Source: Flavobacteriales bacterium UBA2104 (GTDB lineage Bacteria; Bacteroidota; Bacteroidia; Flavobacteriales_D; Crocinitomicaceae). Taken from it: a stretch of DNA of 62,157 nt. Position numbers and translations under genes: made by a program. The notes under the pieces are model-generated. The model worked only from the letters and a program-made list of their open reading frames with translations, had not been told where the DNA came from and searched no databases. Below are positions 1 through 8,053 of this stretch, in pieces (the stretch's first letter is position 1; the number at the start of each line of letters is the position of its first letter). The DNA lies in assembly GCA_002331485.1 (NCBI GenBank), contig DCYS01000007.1:152258-214414 (forward strand), read 5' to 3'.

Positions 1-20
1 CTCACTACTCACTACTCACT
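1..20. repeat. Heptamer direct repeat (AGTGAGT on the minus strand), cut by window edge
   Basis: Read on the minus strand, nearly three copies of AGTGAGT lie at the 3' end of the redoxin gene and include its TGA stop. The array continues off the window. A related seven-base array lies at 4618-4659, again just after a stop codon and in the same orientation relative to its gene. Confidence 0.6.
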
Positions 21-672
21 GCTCCAAGATAAAGTCCAGAGCTGCGACACCAAACCCATTATTGTTCCATATCATTCCCTGGTGATTTCCGGATGAGATA
101 AATATGAAGCTGGGATAACGTTCTCCAATTAATAATTTTACTGAAGGTTCATTCTTAACGAGTGAAACATGAATTGCATCAGAAGTGCGTTCCTGATATT
201 CCTCCAAAGCCAAAGAGTCTTGATTAACAACCTGGATGAAAACTTCTTGATTTGGGTATAGTTCCACAAATCTATTCAAGTCTTCTACTCGTTCATAACA
301 ATATGGGCAACCAGGCAGAGCGATCATAGTGAGCCCGTCGTTAAGATCGTTTAGTGAATTTCCTTTGAAGTAAACAGGCTTGTATTCATGTTGAAAATCG
401 CCCTGGTAAATAGGATGAACAGCAAAAGCAATCCCTCCGCCTACAGCCAAGATCAACAATCCAATAACTCGACGAAGTGTGTTTGAAAATCTATCCAGTA
501 AATGTCTATACGATTCAATTAAAAGAATGATAAGAAATACAGCTTGAAGAACGTATGGCATCATCTTCGAAAGTGTAAAAGATAAGCCTACGTTCTGAGA
601 TGCAGTTTCAATTTGGCCATGAAATACGATAGCCAAGGTGAATAATAATACCAATGTGATTACGCGAGTCAT
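16..672 (-). CDS. Membrane-anchored thioredoxin/glutaredoxin-like protein
   Basis: A 218-residue protein with three hydrophobic segments in its first half (about residues 4-20, 37-53 and 66-85), followed by an exported or cytosolic thioredoxin-like domain. The redox motif is CPYC (GCPYCYER, about residue 121), the glutaredoxin-type active site, and a probable cis-proline follows in YPSFIF. It is the last gene of the thyA-folA-topB series, its ATG two bases after the topB stop, so it is probably co-transcribed. The role is inferred to be thiol-disulfide exchange at the membrane. I do not recognise a named family, and partners are unknown. Its stop codon lies inside a heptamer repeat. Confidence 0.65.
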   Translation of the reverse strand: MTRVITLVLLFTLAIVFHGQIETASQNVGLSFTLSKMMPYVLQAVFLIILLIESYRHLLDRFSNTLRRVIGLLILAVGGGIAFAVHPIYQGDFQHEYKPVYFKGNSLNDLNDGLTMIALPGCPYCYERVEDLNRFVELYPNQEVFIQVVNQDSLALEEYQERTSDAIHVSLVKNEPSVKLLIGERYPSFIFISSGNHQGMIWNNNGFGVAALDFILEQ

Positions 673-674
673 AG

Positions 675-2783
675 TTATTCGATTAATTCAATATTGTGGT
701 CTTCCGTAAATTGAAGTTTCCCATCTTTTTTCTCTTCACTTCCTGGCACTTTAAACCCTTTGATTTTGGTTGTTTTTCCTTTTTGGATCAGGTCCGCAAG
801 TTGCTTGTTCGTTAGTTTTTTACCCATGAACTCAAATGGGACAACGAACTTACAACCTTCTTTGAATCGCTCACAACCGTATGCTTTTTTTCCTTTGATC
901 AGCGTTCCAGATTCACATTTAGGACAATTGAGTTCTGTGATCTCTACTTTTTTCGTTGAGGAACGTTTCTTTTTCTTCTTTTGCTTGAGCTCTTCTTCGT
1001 CGAGAATTGTGATCGCATGTTGTTTCTCGCTGAATAGCACCTCGTTCGTTAAACCAACGACCATGTCTACCAATTCTTTCTTGAATTGATCCGGCTGAAA
1101 CTCTCCTTTTTCAATGAGTCTGAGTTTTCGTTCCCAATCACCCGTAAGCTCTGGTGATTTTAAGGTCTCATTTTCGATTACTTTGATGAGGTCTATTCCT
1201 GTTTGTGTCGCAACGATCGATTTTCTATTTCGGGTGATATATCTTCTTCGAAATAGAGTTTCGATGATGTTTGCACGAGTTGAAGGTCTTCCTATACCAT
1301 TATCCTTCATTAGTTCACGCATCTCTTCATCATCAACTTGTTTTCCTGCGGTTTCCATAGCCCGAAGTAAAGTTGCTTCCGTATAAGGTTTTGGAGGTGA
1401 GGTTTTCTTTTGATCGATCCTTGGTTCATGTGGACCTTTTTCACCTTTTTCAAAGACAGGCATGATCTTCTCTTCTTTGTCCTTCGATTTTTTCTTGTCA
1501 TTCTCGTAGACCTCTCGCCAACCAAGTGATAAAATCTGTTTACCCGTCGCTTTAAATTCAAGTTTTAGGACTTCTCCTAAAACAGTTGTATTACTCACTT
1601 TACAATCTGGATAAAAAACAGAAATGAATCGTTTTACCACGGTGTCATAAACTCTTTTTTCTTCAGGCGAGACGCCCGAGGGAACCACTCCAGTGGGGAT
1701 GATCGCATGGTGATCAGTAACTTTTTTGTTATCGAAAACCTGCTTGCTTTTTCTGATCTTACCTTCTAGTAACGGAGCTACTAACTCCTGATAATACTTA
1801 AGATTCTTCAGTATGCCTGGGATTTTTGGGTAGACATCATCAGGTAGATAAGTCGTATCAACACGAGGATATGTAACGAGCTTTTTCTCGTAAAGACTTT
1901 GGATATATTTCAAGGTTTCATCTGCTGAATAACCCAGTTTCTTGTTTGTTTCAACCTGAAGAGCTGTCAGGTCAAATAAGCGTGGAGGCTTCTCCTTACC
2001 TTCTTTTTGTTCGAAAGAAGTGATCTCGAATTCTTCTTCAGTGATCTTCTCCAAAGCGTATTTAGCTTTTTCTTCCTTCTTTATTTTTCCTAGTACACTA
2101 TTAAATTCAGTTTCCCTGTATAATGTTCTTAGCTCCCAATAATCTTCTGATTTGAAGTTGTCAATTTCAAGTTGTCGATTGACGATCATGGCTAGAGTAG
2201 GGGTCTGTACTCTTCCTATCGAAAGCACTTGTTTTTGATGGCCGAACTTCTTTGTGAATAATCGAGTCGCGTTGATACCTAACAACCAATCACCGATGGC
2301 ACGTGTACTTCCCGCAGCATACAGATTATTGAATTTATCCCCTTCCTTTAAGTTCGCGAATCCTTCTTTGATCGCTTCTTCGGTCAATGAGCTGATCCAT
2401 AGCCGTTTGATCGGTGCTTTGCATTTCGCTTTTAAGAGCACCCATCGTTGGATGACCTCTCCCTCTTGTCCGGCATCACCGCAGTTTATGATCTCAGTAG
2501 CATTCTGAACGAGTCTTTCAACGATCTTGAATTGACGTTGAATACTATCCTGTTCGATGACTTTTATCCCGAATCTAGATGGAACCATTGGTAAATAACG
2601 CAGATTCCAATATTTCCAATCATCTACATAATCCTTTGGTTCCTTCAATGTACATAGATGACCGTAAGTCCAGGAAACTTGATATCCATTGCCTTCATAA
2701 TAACCGTCTTTGCGTTGGTTAGCACCAATCACATTGGCAATGTCTTTTGCCACACTCGGTTTTTCGGCCATGCATAGTTTCAT
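675..2783 (-). CDS. topB: DNA topoisomerase III (type IA)
   Basis: A 702-residue type IA topoisomerase that relaxes and decatenates DNA through a transient 5'-phosphotyrosine bond. The N-terminal TOPRIM domain starts with AEKPSVAKDIA. The catalytic tyrosine is Tyr305 in TYPRVDTTYL, and a C-terminal zinc-ribbon-like segment (CPKC, then GCERFKEGC) follows the core. The acidic TOPRIM motif reads GDAGQEGE at 102-109, where the usual motif is D-x-D-R-E-G, so the second aspartate is glycine. I believe this form occurs in other Bacteroidota TopB proteins but cannot check it here. The gene starts two bases after folA and belongs to the same operon. A second type IA enzyme, topA, lies at 53570-55897. 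Confidence 0.93.
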   Translation of the reverse strand: MKLCMAEKPSVAKDIANVIGANQRKDGYYEGNGYQVSWTYGHLCTLKEPKDYVDDWKYWNLRYLPMVPSRFGIKVIEQDSIQRQFKIVERLVQNATEIINCGDAGQEGEVIQRWVLLKAKCKAPIKRLWISSLTEEAIKEGFANLKEGDKFNNLYAAGSTRAIGDWLLGINATRLFTKKFGHQKQVLSIGRVQTPTLAMIVNRQLEIDNFKSEDYWELRTLYRETEFNSVLGKIKKEEKAKYALEKITEEEFEITSFEQKEGKEKPPRLFDLTALQVETNKKLGYSADETLKYIQSLYEKKLVTYPRVDTTYLPDDVYPKIPGILKNLKYYQELVAPLLEGKIRKSKQVFDNKKVTDHHAIIPTGVVPSGVSPEEKRVYDTVVKRFISVFYPDCKVSNTTVLGEVLKLEFKATGKQILSLGWREVYENDKKKSKDKEEKIMPVFEKGEKGPHEPRIDQKKTSPPKPYTEATLLRAMETAGKQVDDEEMRELMKDNGIGRPSTRANIIETLFRRRYITRNRKSIVATQTGIDLIKVIENETLKSPELTGDWERKLRLIEKGEFQPDQFKKELVDMVVGLTNEVLFSEKQHAITILDEEELKQKKKKKRSSTKKVEITELNCPKCESGTLIKGKKAYGCERFKEGCKFVVPFEFMGKKLTNKQLADLIQKGKTTKIKGFKVPGSEEKKDGKLQFTEDHNIELIE

Positions 2784-2785
2784 GC

Positions 2786-3286
2786 TTATTTCCAGTAACG
2801 TTTTATAGTGAAAGAATGTGGGTTTTTGTCATCCTTTTCATGAGACAGGATCGTTTCGCTTTCCCATTTAGAAAGATCGATTTCCGGGAAGTAAGTATCA
2901 GCATCAAATGATTGATGTACATGAGTGATATACATTTCACTTACACTCCCATCTTCTAATGCCAGATCATAGATCTGAGATCCTCCAATAATGAAACAAG
3001 TTCTGCTATCATCCTTGATGACAGCTTTAATATCACTGAAAGAAGAAATTACTTCTGCTCCTTTAGCCTCATAGGAGTTATTTCTCGTTAACATGATATT
3101 CTGACGATCGCGCAATGGTCGAAACTTTTCCGGAATAGATTCCCAGTTTTTTCTGCCCATGACTACAATATGACCAGTTGTCGTTTCTCTGAAAAACTTC
3201 ATATCCCTTGGTAAATGCCAAAGAAGATCATTGTTTTTGCCGATCTCATTATTTTCCCCAACAGCAACTATTAAACTAAACTTCAT
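2786..3286 (-). CDS. folA: Dihydrofolate reductase
   Basis: A 166-residue enzyme that reduces dihydrofolate to tetrahydrofolate with NADPH. It has the classic N-terminal order of motifs: LIVAVGENNEIG, the substrate loop WHLPRDMKFF, then VVMGRKNWESIP for cofactor binding. Length is normal for bacterial DHFR. It follows thyA by nine bases, the usual pairing, since ThyA makes the dihydrofolate that FolA recycles. It is followed two bases later by topB. Confidence 0.97.
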   Translation of the reverse strand: MKFSLIVAVGENNEIGKNNDLLWHLPRDMKFFRETTTGHIVVMGRKNWESIPEKFRPLRDRQNIMLTRNNSYEAKGAEVISSFSDIKAVIKDDSRTCFIIGGSQIYDLALEDGSVSEMYITHVHQSFDADTYFPEIDLSKWESETILSHEKDDKNPHSFTIKRYWK

Positions 3287-3295
3287 ACGTAGAAT

Positions 3296-4090
3296 TTAAA
3301 CGGCAACCGCAGCTTTGATATGTGGATGAGGATCGTAGTTCTCTAGCGTAAAATCTTCATACTTAAAGGAGAAGATATCTTTCACATCAGGGTTGATCTT
3401 CATCGTCGGTAAAGGTCTAAAGTCTCTTGATAACTGAAGTTTCGCCTGGTCAAAGTGATTTGAATACAAATGGGCATCACCAAACGTATGAATAAATTCG
3501 CCTGGTTCCAGGTCACATACTTGAGCCAACATCATTGTAAAGAGCGCATAACTTGCAATGTTAAATGGTACACCAAGAAAAGTGTCAGCAGAACGCTGAT
3601 ATAACTGGCAACTCAACTTTCCATCAGCAACAAAGAATTGAAACAAGCAGTGACAAGGAGGTAGGGCCATATCTTTTACATCGGCCACGTTCCAGGCTGA
3701 AACAATATGTCTTCTTGAATTGGGATTATTTTTGAGTTGATCTACCAATTGAGCGATCTGATCGATCGTGCCTCCTTGACCATCTGGCCAGGATCTCCAT
3801 TGGTGACCGTAAACTGGTCCAAGATCTCCGTTTTCATCCGCCCATTCATCCCAAATAGAAACCTTGTTCTCTTTCAGGTATTTGATATTTGTATCTCCAC
3901 TAATGAACCAAAGTAGTTCATGAATAATAGATCTTAGGTGCAGTTTTTTCGTAGTTACGCACGGGAAACCATCTTGAAGGTCAAAGCGCATTTGATGCCC
4001 AAAAATTGAGCGGGTACCCGTTCCTGTGCGATCTCCACGATCTACACCATTATCCAGAATATGCTGTAAAAGATTATGATATTGTTCCAT
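3296..4090 (-). CDS. thyA: Thymidylate synthase
   Basis: A 264-residue ThyA that methylates dUMP to dTMP using methylene-tetrahydrofolate. Its length equals the E. coli enzyme. The nucleophile is Cys146 in PPCHCLFQFF. Other family signatures are the phosphate-binding RTGTGT near the start, the SRRHIVSAWNV arginine loop, and the dUMP-binding QRSADTFLGVPFNIASYA. It is the first gene of the four-gene thyA-folA-topB-redoxin series. The 120 bases upstream separate it from a divergent lipoprotein gene and must hold both promoters, though I see no clear element. Confidence 0.98.
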   Translation of the reverse strand: MEQYHNLLQHILDNGVDRGDRTGTGTRSIFGHQMRFDLQDGFPCVTTKKLHLRSIIHELLWFISGDTNIKYLKENKVSIWDEWADENGDLGPVYGHQWRSWPDGQGGTIDQIAQLVDQLKNNPNSRRHIVSAWNVADVKDMALPPCHCLFQFFVADGKLSCQLYQRSADTFLGVPFNIASYALFTMMLAQVCDLEPGEFIHTFGDAHLYSNHFDQAKLQLSRDFRPLPTMKINPDVKDIFSFKYEDFTLENYDPHPHIKAAVAV

Positions 4091-4210
4091 GATTTCGAAA
4101 ATTGAAAAATAAAGTTAGTGCTTTTCAATGAAAGAAAATTGAGGATGTTGATACTTGGGTCGAAATGTGAAAAACTTTCAGGTTTTGGAAGAATTGACTA
4201 CTTTAGGTGA

Positions 4211-4609
4211 GTGAAAAGAATGATAATGAACAACCGACTCATTTTAGGCGTTTTAGTTAGTTTTCTGCTATTTTCAGCATGTATGATGGGGAATAGACCT
4301 TTTCCTAAACGTTACCTTGGAACCTACGAGGGAACGCAGGATCCATATGTGGTTAAAGTAAATGACAACCAGGTTACCGTGCCGGCCACTGATTATACAT
4401 TGAAACTGGCATATGACGAATTGTGGTTGACGACAGAGAAGCAAGTGATTCATGGTCGATATGAGGTGAGTGCAGAAACAGATATGTATTATGCTTTAAC
4501 CGTTCGCATGAAAAATGGAACAACCGAAGAATGGCAATTGTGGAAAAAAGGAAAACGATTGATCAGAAAAGAAATGCTACCGAAACCGGAGGTGGTTTTT
4601 GTGAAGTGA
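4211..4609 (+). CDS. Small predicted lipoprotein
   Basis: A 132-residue protein with a lipoprotein signal peptide: a hydrophobic segment followed by the lipobox LFSAC, so the mature protein starts at Cys24. The remainder is rich in beta-strand pattern and charged residues, with tryptophans in DELWLTT and EEWQLWKKG. Three in-frame ATGs compete for the start (4211, 4220 and 4226); all leave the signal peptide intact. I do not recognise the family. It stands alone between thyA, which is divergent, and the heptamer repeat that follows its stop codon. Confidence 0.6.
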   Translation: MKRMIMNNRLILGVLVSFLLFSACMMGNRPFPKRYLGTYEGTQDPYVVKVNDNQVTVPATDYTLKLAYDELWLTTEKQVIHGRYEVSAETDMYYALTVRMKNGTTEEWQLWKKGKRLIRKEMLPKPEVVFVK

Positions 4610-4617
4610 TCATTTGG

Positions 4618-4659
4618 TAGTGATTAGTGACTAGTGACAAGTGAGTAGTGACCAGTAAC
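4618..4659 (+). repeat. Degenerate heptamer array (TAGTGAC)6
   Basis: Six consecutive seven-base units: TAGTGAT, TAGTGAC, TAGTGAC, AAGTGAG, TAGTGAC, CAGTAAC. The array starts eight bases after the stop of the lipoprotein gene. The rest of the gap to 4816 shows no gene and no clear terminator. The same unit in the same gene-relative orientation occurs at window position 1-20. Confidence 0.75.
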
Positions 4660-4816
4660 TAATTAGAGTGACCAATTTTGTAGGGTGTGGATAGTGATGG
4701 CATCTTTTTCTTAGACAATCGTCTTTTTAGAACTATTCATTTGAAAAATATCTTTTCTAACTCCTTTATAAAACCTACTTATTTATTATTTTTACCACAA
4801 TTAAAAACAAATTATT

Positions 4817-4915
4817 ATGCCTGATAACTTTTTTGAAGAATCGACAGCAGCAGTAGGTACAATTTTTACGATTATTGCATTGGCAGTGATCGGAGCGATC
4901 TTGATCTGGGGATAA
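4817..4915 (+). CDS. Possible 32-residue single-span membrane mini-protein
   Basis: An ATG at 4817 opens a 32-codon frame ending in TAA at 4913-4915. The peptide has an acidic, polar N-terminus (MPDNFFEE) and then one continuous hydrophobic span from about residue 11 to the end (VGTIFTIIALAVIGAILIWG). The stretch before the ATG is A/T rich (AAAACAAATTATT), as at other starts in this genome. It precedes the DUF4290-murA pair by about 50 bases and may share their transcript. No function can be read from it. It might be an annotation artefact, but the clean membrane-helix composition argues for a real gene. Confidence 0.5.
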   Translation: MPDNFFEESTAAVGTIFTIIALAVIGAILIWG

Positions 4916-4966
4916 TCCAGCGAGTTCGGTACACATTAAACTGATTAGATTTTGACAGATAAAACA

Positions 4967-5590
4967 ATGAATGCGCTTTCGTATAATACGGAGCGACCTC
5001 AGCTTCATATTCCAGAATACGGACGTAACGTTCAGAACATGATCGAACATGCTAAACGCATTGAGTCTAGAGAAGAACGTAATCGTGCCGTTCGAGCTAT
5101 CATCGATGTGATGGGACAGTTAAATCCTCATTTACGTGATGTAGAAGACTACACGCATAAACTGTGGACACATTTGTTCATCATGAGTGATTTCGAGATC
5201 GATGTGGATTCACCGTATCCAATTCCAGAACAGGAAAAATTACGAGAACGTCCGAAGGATATGAAATATCCTAAGAATAAAAGTAAGTACGGTCATTTTG
5301 GTCATTACACAGAGGAGATGATCAAAACGGCGGCTGATATTAAGGATGATGAGGAGCGTGAATACATGACAGATCTATTAGGTAATTTATTGAAGAAGAA
5401 TTATCTGATGTGGCACACGGAAAATGTAGAGAATGGTGCGATCGCTCAACATTTGAAAGAACTATCAAAAGGAAAGTTAAAGCTTGAAAACCCAGAGCAG
5501 CTTATGCCAACAAAGCAGATTCTCAAGCAATTCAATATTACACCTGCTAAACCTTCAAAGAAGAGAAAAGGTAAGAAAAGAAGAAAATAA
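4967..5590 (+). CDS. DUF4290 family protein
   Basis: A 207-residue cytoplasmic protein, mostly alpha-helical, of the DUF4290 family known from Bacteroidota. The recognisable part is the N-terminus, SYNTERPQLHIPEYGRN, and the conserved LWTHLFIMSDF segment. The C-terminus is strongly basic (KPSKKRKGKKRRK), suggesting nucleic acid or membrane-surface contact. I prefer the ATG at 4967 over the TTG at 4952, because family members begin close to the YNTERP motif. The function is unknown. It lies six bases upstream of murA, and I recall this pairing in other Bacteroidota, so it is probably co-expressed with cell-wall synthesis. Confidence 0.8.
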   Translation: MNALSYNTERPQLHIPEYGRNVQNMIEHAKRIESREERNRAVRAIIDVMGQLNPHLRDVEDYTHKLWTHLFIMSDFEIDVDSPYPIPEQEKLRERPKDMKYPKNKSKYGHFGHYTEEMIKTAADIKDDEEREYMTDLLGNLLKKNYLMWHTENVENGAIAQHLKELSKGKLKLENPEQLMPTKQILKQFNITPAKPSKKRKGKKRRK

Positions 5591-5596
5591 TCAACT

Positions 5597-6904
5597 ATGG
5601 CATCATTTGAAATACACGGAGGAAAGAAACTAAAAGGAGAAGTAATTCCTCAGGGAGCCAAGAACGAAGCATTACAAATTCTATGTGCTGTACTCCTTAC
5701 TCCAGAAAAAGTAACCATTTCAAATTTGCCTGATATTATTGATGTTAACAAGCTCATCAACCTTCTGCAGGCGATGGGAGTTAAGATCGAAAAAGTAGAG
5801 AAGGGGACATACATCTTTCAAGCAAAGGATGTTAACCTTGATTATTTAAAATCAGAAGACTTTAAACAACGCGCTAGTGGACTGAGAGGATCAGTTATGA
5901 TCATTGGACCGCTATTAGCACGATTTGGAAAAGCTTTCATGCCTAAACCAGGTGGTGATAAGATCGGTCGCAGAAGATTAGATACGCATTTTGAAGGATT
6001 GATCAAGCTGGGAGCTAAGTTTAATTTCGATTCTAAAGAGCACTTTTATACCGTAGAGGCTAAAAAACTGGAAGGTTTATACATTCACATGGATGAAGCT
6101 TCTGTGACGGGTACGGCGAATATTGTAATGGCTGCATCCCTTGCAAAGGGGAAAACGACGATCTATAATGCCGCGTGTGAGCCTTACTTGCAGCAACTGT
6201 GTAAGATGTTGAATAATATGGGAGCCAAGATCACCGGGATCGGAAGTAACTTGTTACACATCGAAGGGGTGAAGTCATTGGGTGGTTGTTATCACCGAAT
6301 TTTACCGGATATGATCGAAATCGGAAGTTTCATTGGTCTGGCAGCAATGACTCAATCCGAGATAACTATCAAAGACGTAGGCTATGAGCACCTTGGAATA
6401 ATTCCACAGACCTTTCAACGTTTAGGAATTAAAATGGAGTTACGTGGAGATGATCTATATATTCCTTCTCAAAAATCTTACGAAGTGGATACATTCATCG
6501 ATGGATCGATCTTAACTGTTTCTGATGCACCGTGGCCAGGATTTACGCCAGACCTTTTGAGCATTGTTTTGGTTGTTGCTACACAGGCAAAAGGAAGTGT
6601 TTTGATTCACCAAAAAATGTTTGAATCGCGTTTATTCTTTACGGATAAGTTGATCGATATGGGAGCACAGATCATTTTATGTGATCCACACCGTGCTACT
6701 GTAATTGGAATGAATCGCGAGACAAATCTTCGTGGTATTCAGATGACATCACCAGATATTAGAGCTGGAGTTTCGCTTTTGATCGCTGCTTTATCTGCTG
6801 AAGGAAAAAGTGTGATCCATAATATTGAGCAGATCGATCGTGGTTACCAGGATATTGATATCCGTTTGAACAATCTTGGAGCGGATATTCGTAGGATGTC
6901 GTAA
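5597..6904 (+). CDS. murA: UDP-N-acetylglucosamine 1-carboxyvinyltransferase
   Basis: A 435-residue MurA that transfers enolpyruvate from PEP to UDP-GlcNAc, the first committed step of peptidoglycan synthesis. The N-terminus has GKKLKGEVIPQGAKNEAL, containing the KN pair that binds substrate. The active-site loop reads PGGDKIGRRRLDTHF, with Asp121 where E. coli has Cys115, the fosfomycin target. Cys-to-Asp MurA enzymes are active but not alkylated by fosfomycin, so intrinsic resistance is expected. It is likely co-transcribed with the DUF4290 gene upstream. A 190-base gap containing two inverted repeats follows. Confidence 0.97.
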   Translation: MASFEIHGGKKLKGEVIPQGAKNEALQILCAVLLTPEKVTISNLPDIIDVNKLINLLQAMGVKIEKVEKGTYIFQAKDVNLDYLKSEDFKQRASGLRGSVMIIGPLLARFGKAFMPKPGGDKIGRRRLDTHFEGLIKLGAKFNFDSKEHFYTVEAKKLEGLYIHMDEASVTGTANIVMAASLAKGKTTIYNAACEPYLQQLCKMLNNMGAKITGIGSNLLHIEGVKSLGGCYHRILPDMIEIGSFIGLAAMTQSEITIKDVGYEHLGIIPQTFQRLGIKMELRGDDLYIPSQKSYEVDTFIDGSILTVSDAPWPGFTPDLLSIVLVVATQAKGSVLIHQKMFESRLFFTDKLIDMGAQIILCDPHRATVIGMNRETNLRGIQMTSPDIRAGVSLLIAALSAEGKSVIHNIEQIDRGYQDIDIRLNNLGADIRRMS

Positions 6905-6989
6905 TATTTGTAAGTTCATTCCAATTCTCGTTTTGGGTAATTAAAGCTCAAAAATATTCAACACCTTTATTAGCTATCGTACTTTTTGA

Positions 6990-7008
6990 ATTTGCGAATT
7001 TCGCAAAT
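6990..7008. promoter_or_regulatory. Near-perfect 19-base palindrome (operator candidate)
   Basis: ATTTGCGAA, one central T, then TTCGCAAAT: nine-base arms pairing exactly. It lies 86 bases before the murA-distal gene at 7095 and about 50 bases upstream of a TAcaTTTG element. No T-run follows, so it does not look like a terminator of murA. A dimeric regulator binding site is the simplest reading. Confidence 0.5.
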
Positions 7009-7038
7009 CGTCTGGTTTGAGTTGTTGTTTTCAATTAT

Positions 7039-7093
7039 AGTCTAGCATACTTCTGTTTTACATTTGGTTCATAAAACCATGTAAAACTAGACT
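7039..7093 (+). promoter_or_regulatory. Nested inverted repeat ending one base before the 7095 start codon
   Basis: Outer arms AGTCTAG (7039-7045) and CTAGACT (7087-7093) are exact complements. Inside them TTTTACAT (7056-7063) pairs with ATGTAAAA (7079-7086), and GGTT (7066-7069) pairs with AACC (7075-7078). The 5' inner arm also contains TACATTTG (7059-7066), a match to the Bacteroidota -7 consensus TAnnTTTG, so the repeat may be an operator over the promoter. It could instead be a leader hairpin if transcription starts further upstream. Confidence 0.55.
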
Positions 7094-7094
7094 T

Positions 7095-8024
7095 ATGTTA
7101 ACACGTTCAAAAGTATATAGATCCGTAGCGATCACCATTCTATTTGCACTTTTCACGAACAAAAGTGCTTGTCAAGAGTACATAGATCTGGTTAAAATAA
7201 GTTATTCTATTTCACCTTCAAATACATTTGATGCGAGTGAAGAGAAAACAACGATCAATCAATTCAATGGCGATGTAACACTTCCGATACAGGTAAATGA
7301 TCGAGTTACTTTTTTGACGGGTTCATCATATGAAAGAGTTGAAGGTGCTTTTAATGTAAGTGAAAGAAGATCTTCAGTTTCAAGTATTCTGTTTAAGCTA
7401 GGAACAAATCTAAAAATGAATTCTAAATGGAGCGGTATGTTTCTTTTTCTACCAAAACTAGCCTCAGATATGAAAGATATATCAAGTCAAGATTTCCAGA
7501 TTGGTGGTGTCGGGTTATTGAAGTACAAAAAGTCAAGATTCTTAAATTATAAATTCGGTCTATATTCAAATCGGGAGAGTTTCGGTACAATGCTGGTTCC
7601 AGTCGCTGGATTATATTATCAAGATCGAACAGAACGACTCGAAATAAATGCATTATTGCCTGTTTCAGCCAATATCAATTATTCATTGGTCGATCAATTC
7701 CGAATAGGATTAAATTTCAAAGGTGAGGTGAGAAGCTATGATCTCGCCGATCAATTATACACAATAAAGGATAGATATATCACAAGATCAACGAATGAGG
7801 TATCAGTGTATGGTCATTATGAATTCAAGAATAATGTCAATGTTAAACTAGGTTTGGGTTATTCCGTGGGTAGATCTTTTAGAATGTATGATGAAAAAGT
7901 CAAGTTGGGCATACCCTTGACATATATTGGAGATCAGCGCAATCAGATCAACTCGGATCTTTCCGATGGGTGGATCATAGACTTTTCATTATTCTATCGA
8001 TTCCACTTTGATTCAAGTAAATAG
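7095..8024 (+). CDS. Outer-membrane beta-barrel protein, DUF6268-like
   Basis: A 309-residue protein with an N-terminal signal peptide ending near KSACQ (about residue 27). The rest shows the alternating hydrophobic/polar pattern and frequent aromatic strand ends of an OM beta-barrel, and it finishes with an aromatic-rich strand, FSLFYRFHF. It resembles the DUF6268 family of Bacteroidota barrels, though that name is from memory. No catalytic motif is visible. It is monocistronic in appearance: 190 bases follow murA, and the gene has its own strong inverted repeat directly before the ATG, suggesting dedicated regulation. Confidence 0.6.
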   Translation: MLTRSKVYRSVAITILFALFTNKSACQEYIDLVKISYSISPSNTFDASEEKTTINQFNGDVTLPIQVNDRVTFLTGSSYERVEGAFNVSERRSSVSSILFKLGTNLKMNSKWSGMFLFLPKLASDMKDISSQDFQIGGVGLLKYKKSRFLNYKFGLYSNRESFGTMLVPVAGLYYQDRTERLEINALLPVSANINYSLVDQFRIGLNFKGEVRSYDLADQLYTIKDRYITRSTNEVSVYGHYEFKNNVNVKLGLGYSVGRSFRMYDEKVKLGIPLTYIGDQRNQINSDLSDGWIIDFSLFYRFHFDSSK

Positions 8025-8053
8025 AACTAATTTGGATTGCTTTTTGTACATTA

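Noticed and set aside
1310..1561. Alternative-frame protein inside topB
   Set aside because: Low-complexity lysine-rich shadow of the TopB linker region; no start signal or family.
4775..5050. Minus-strand frame across the mini-protein and DUF4290 start
   Set aside because: Opposite to a recognised family and without any family features of its own.
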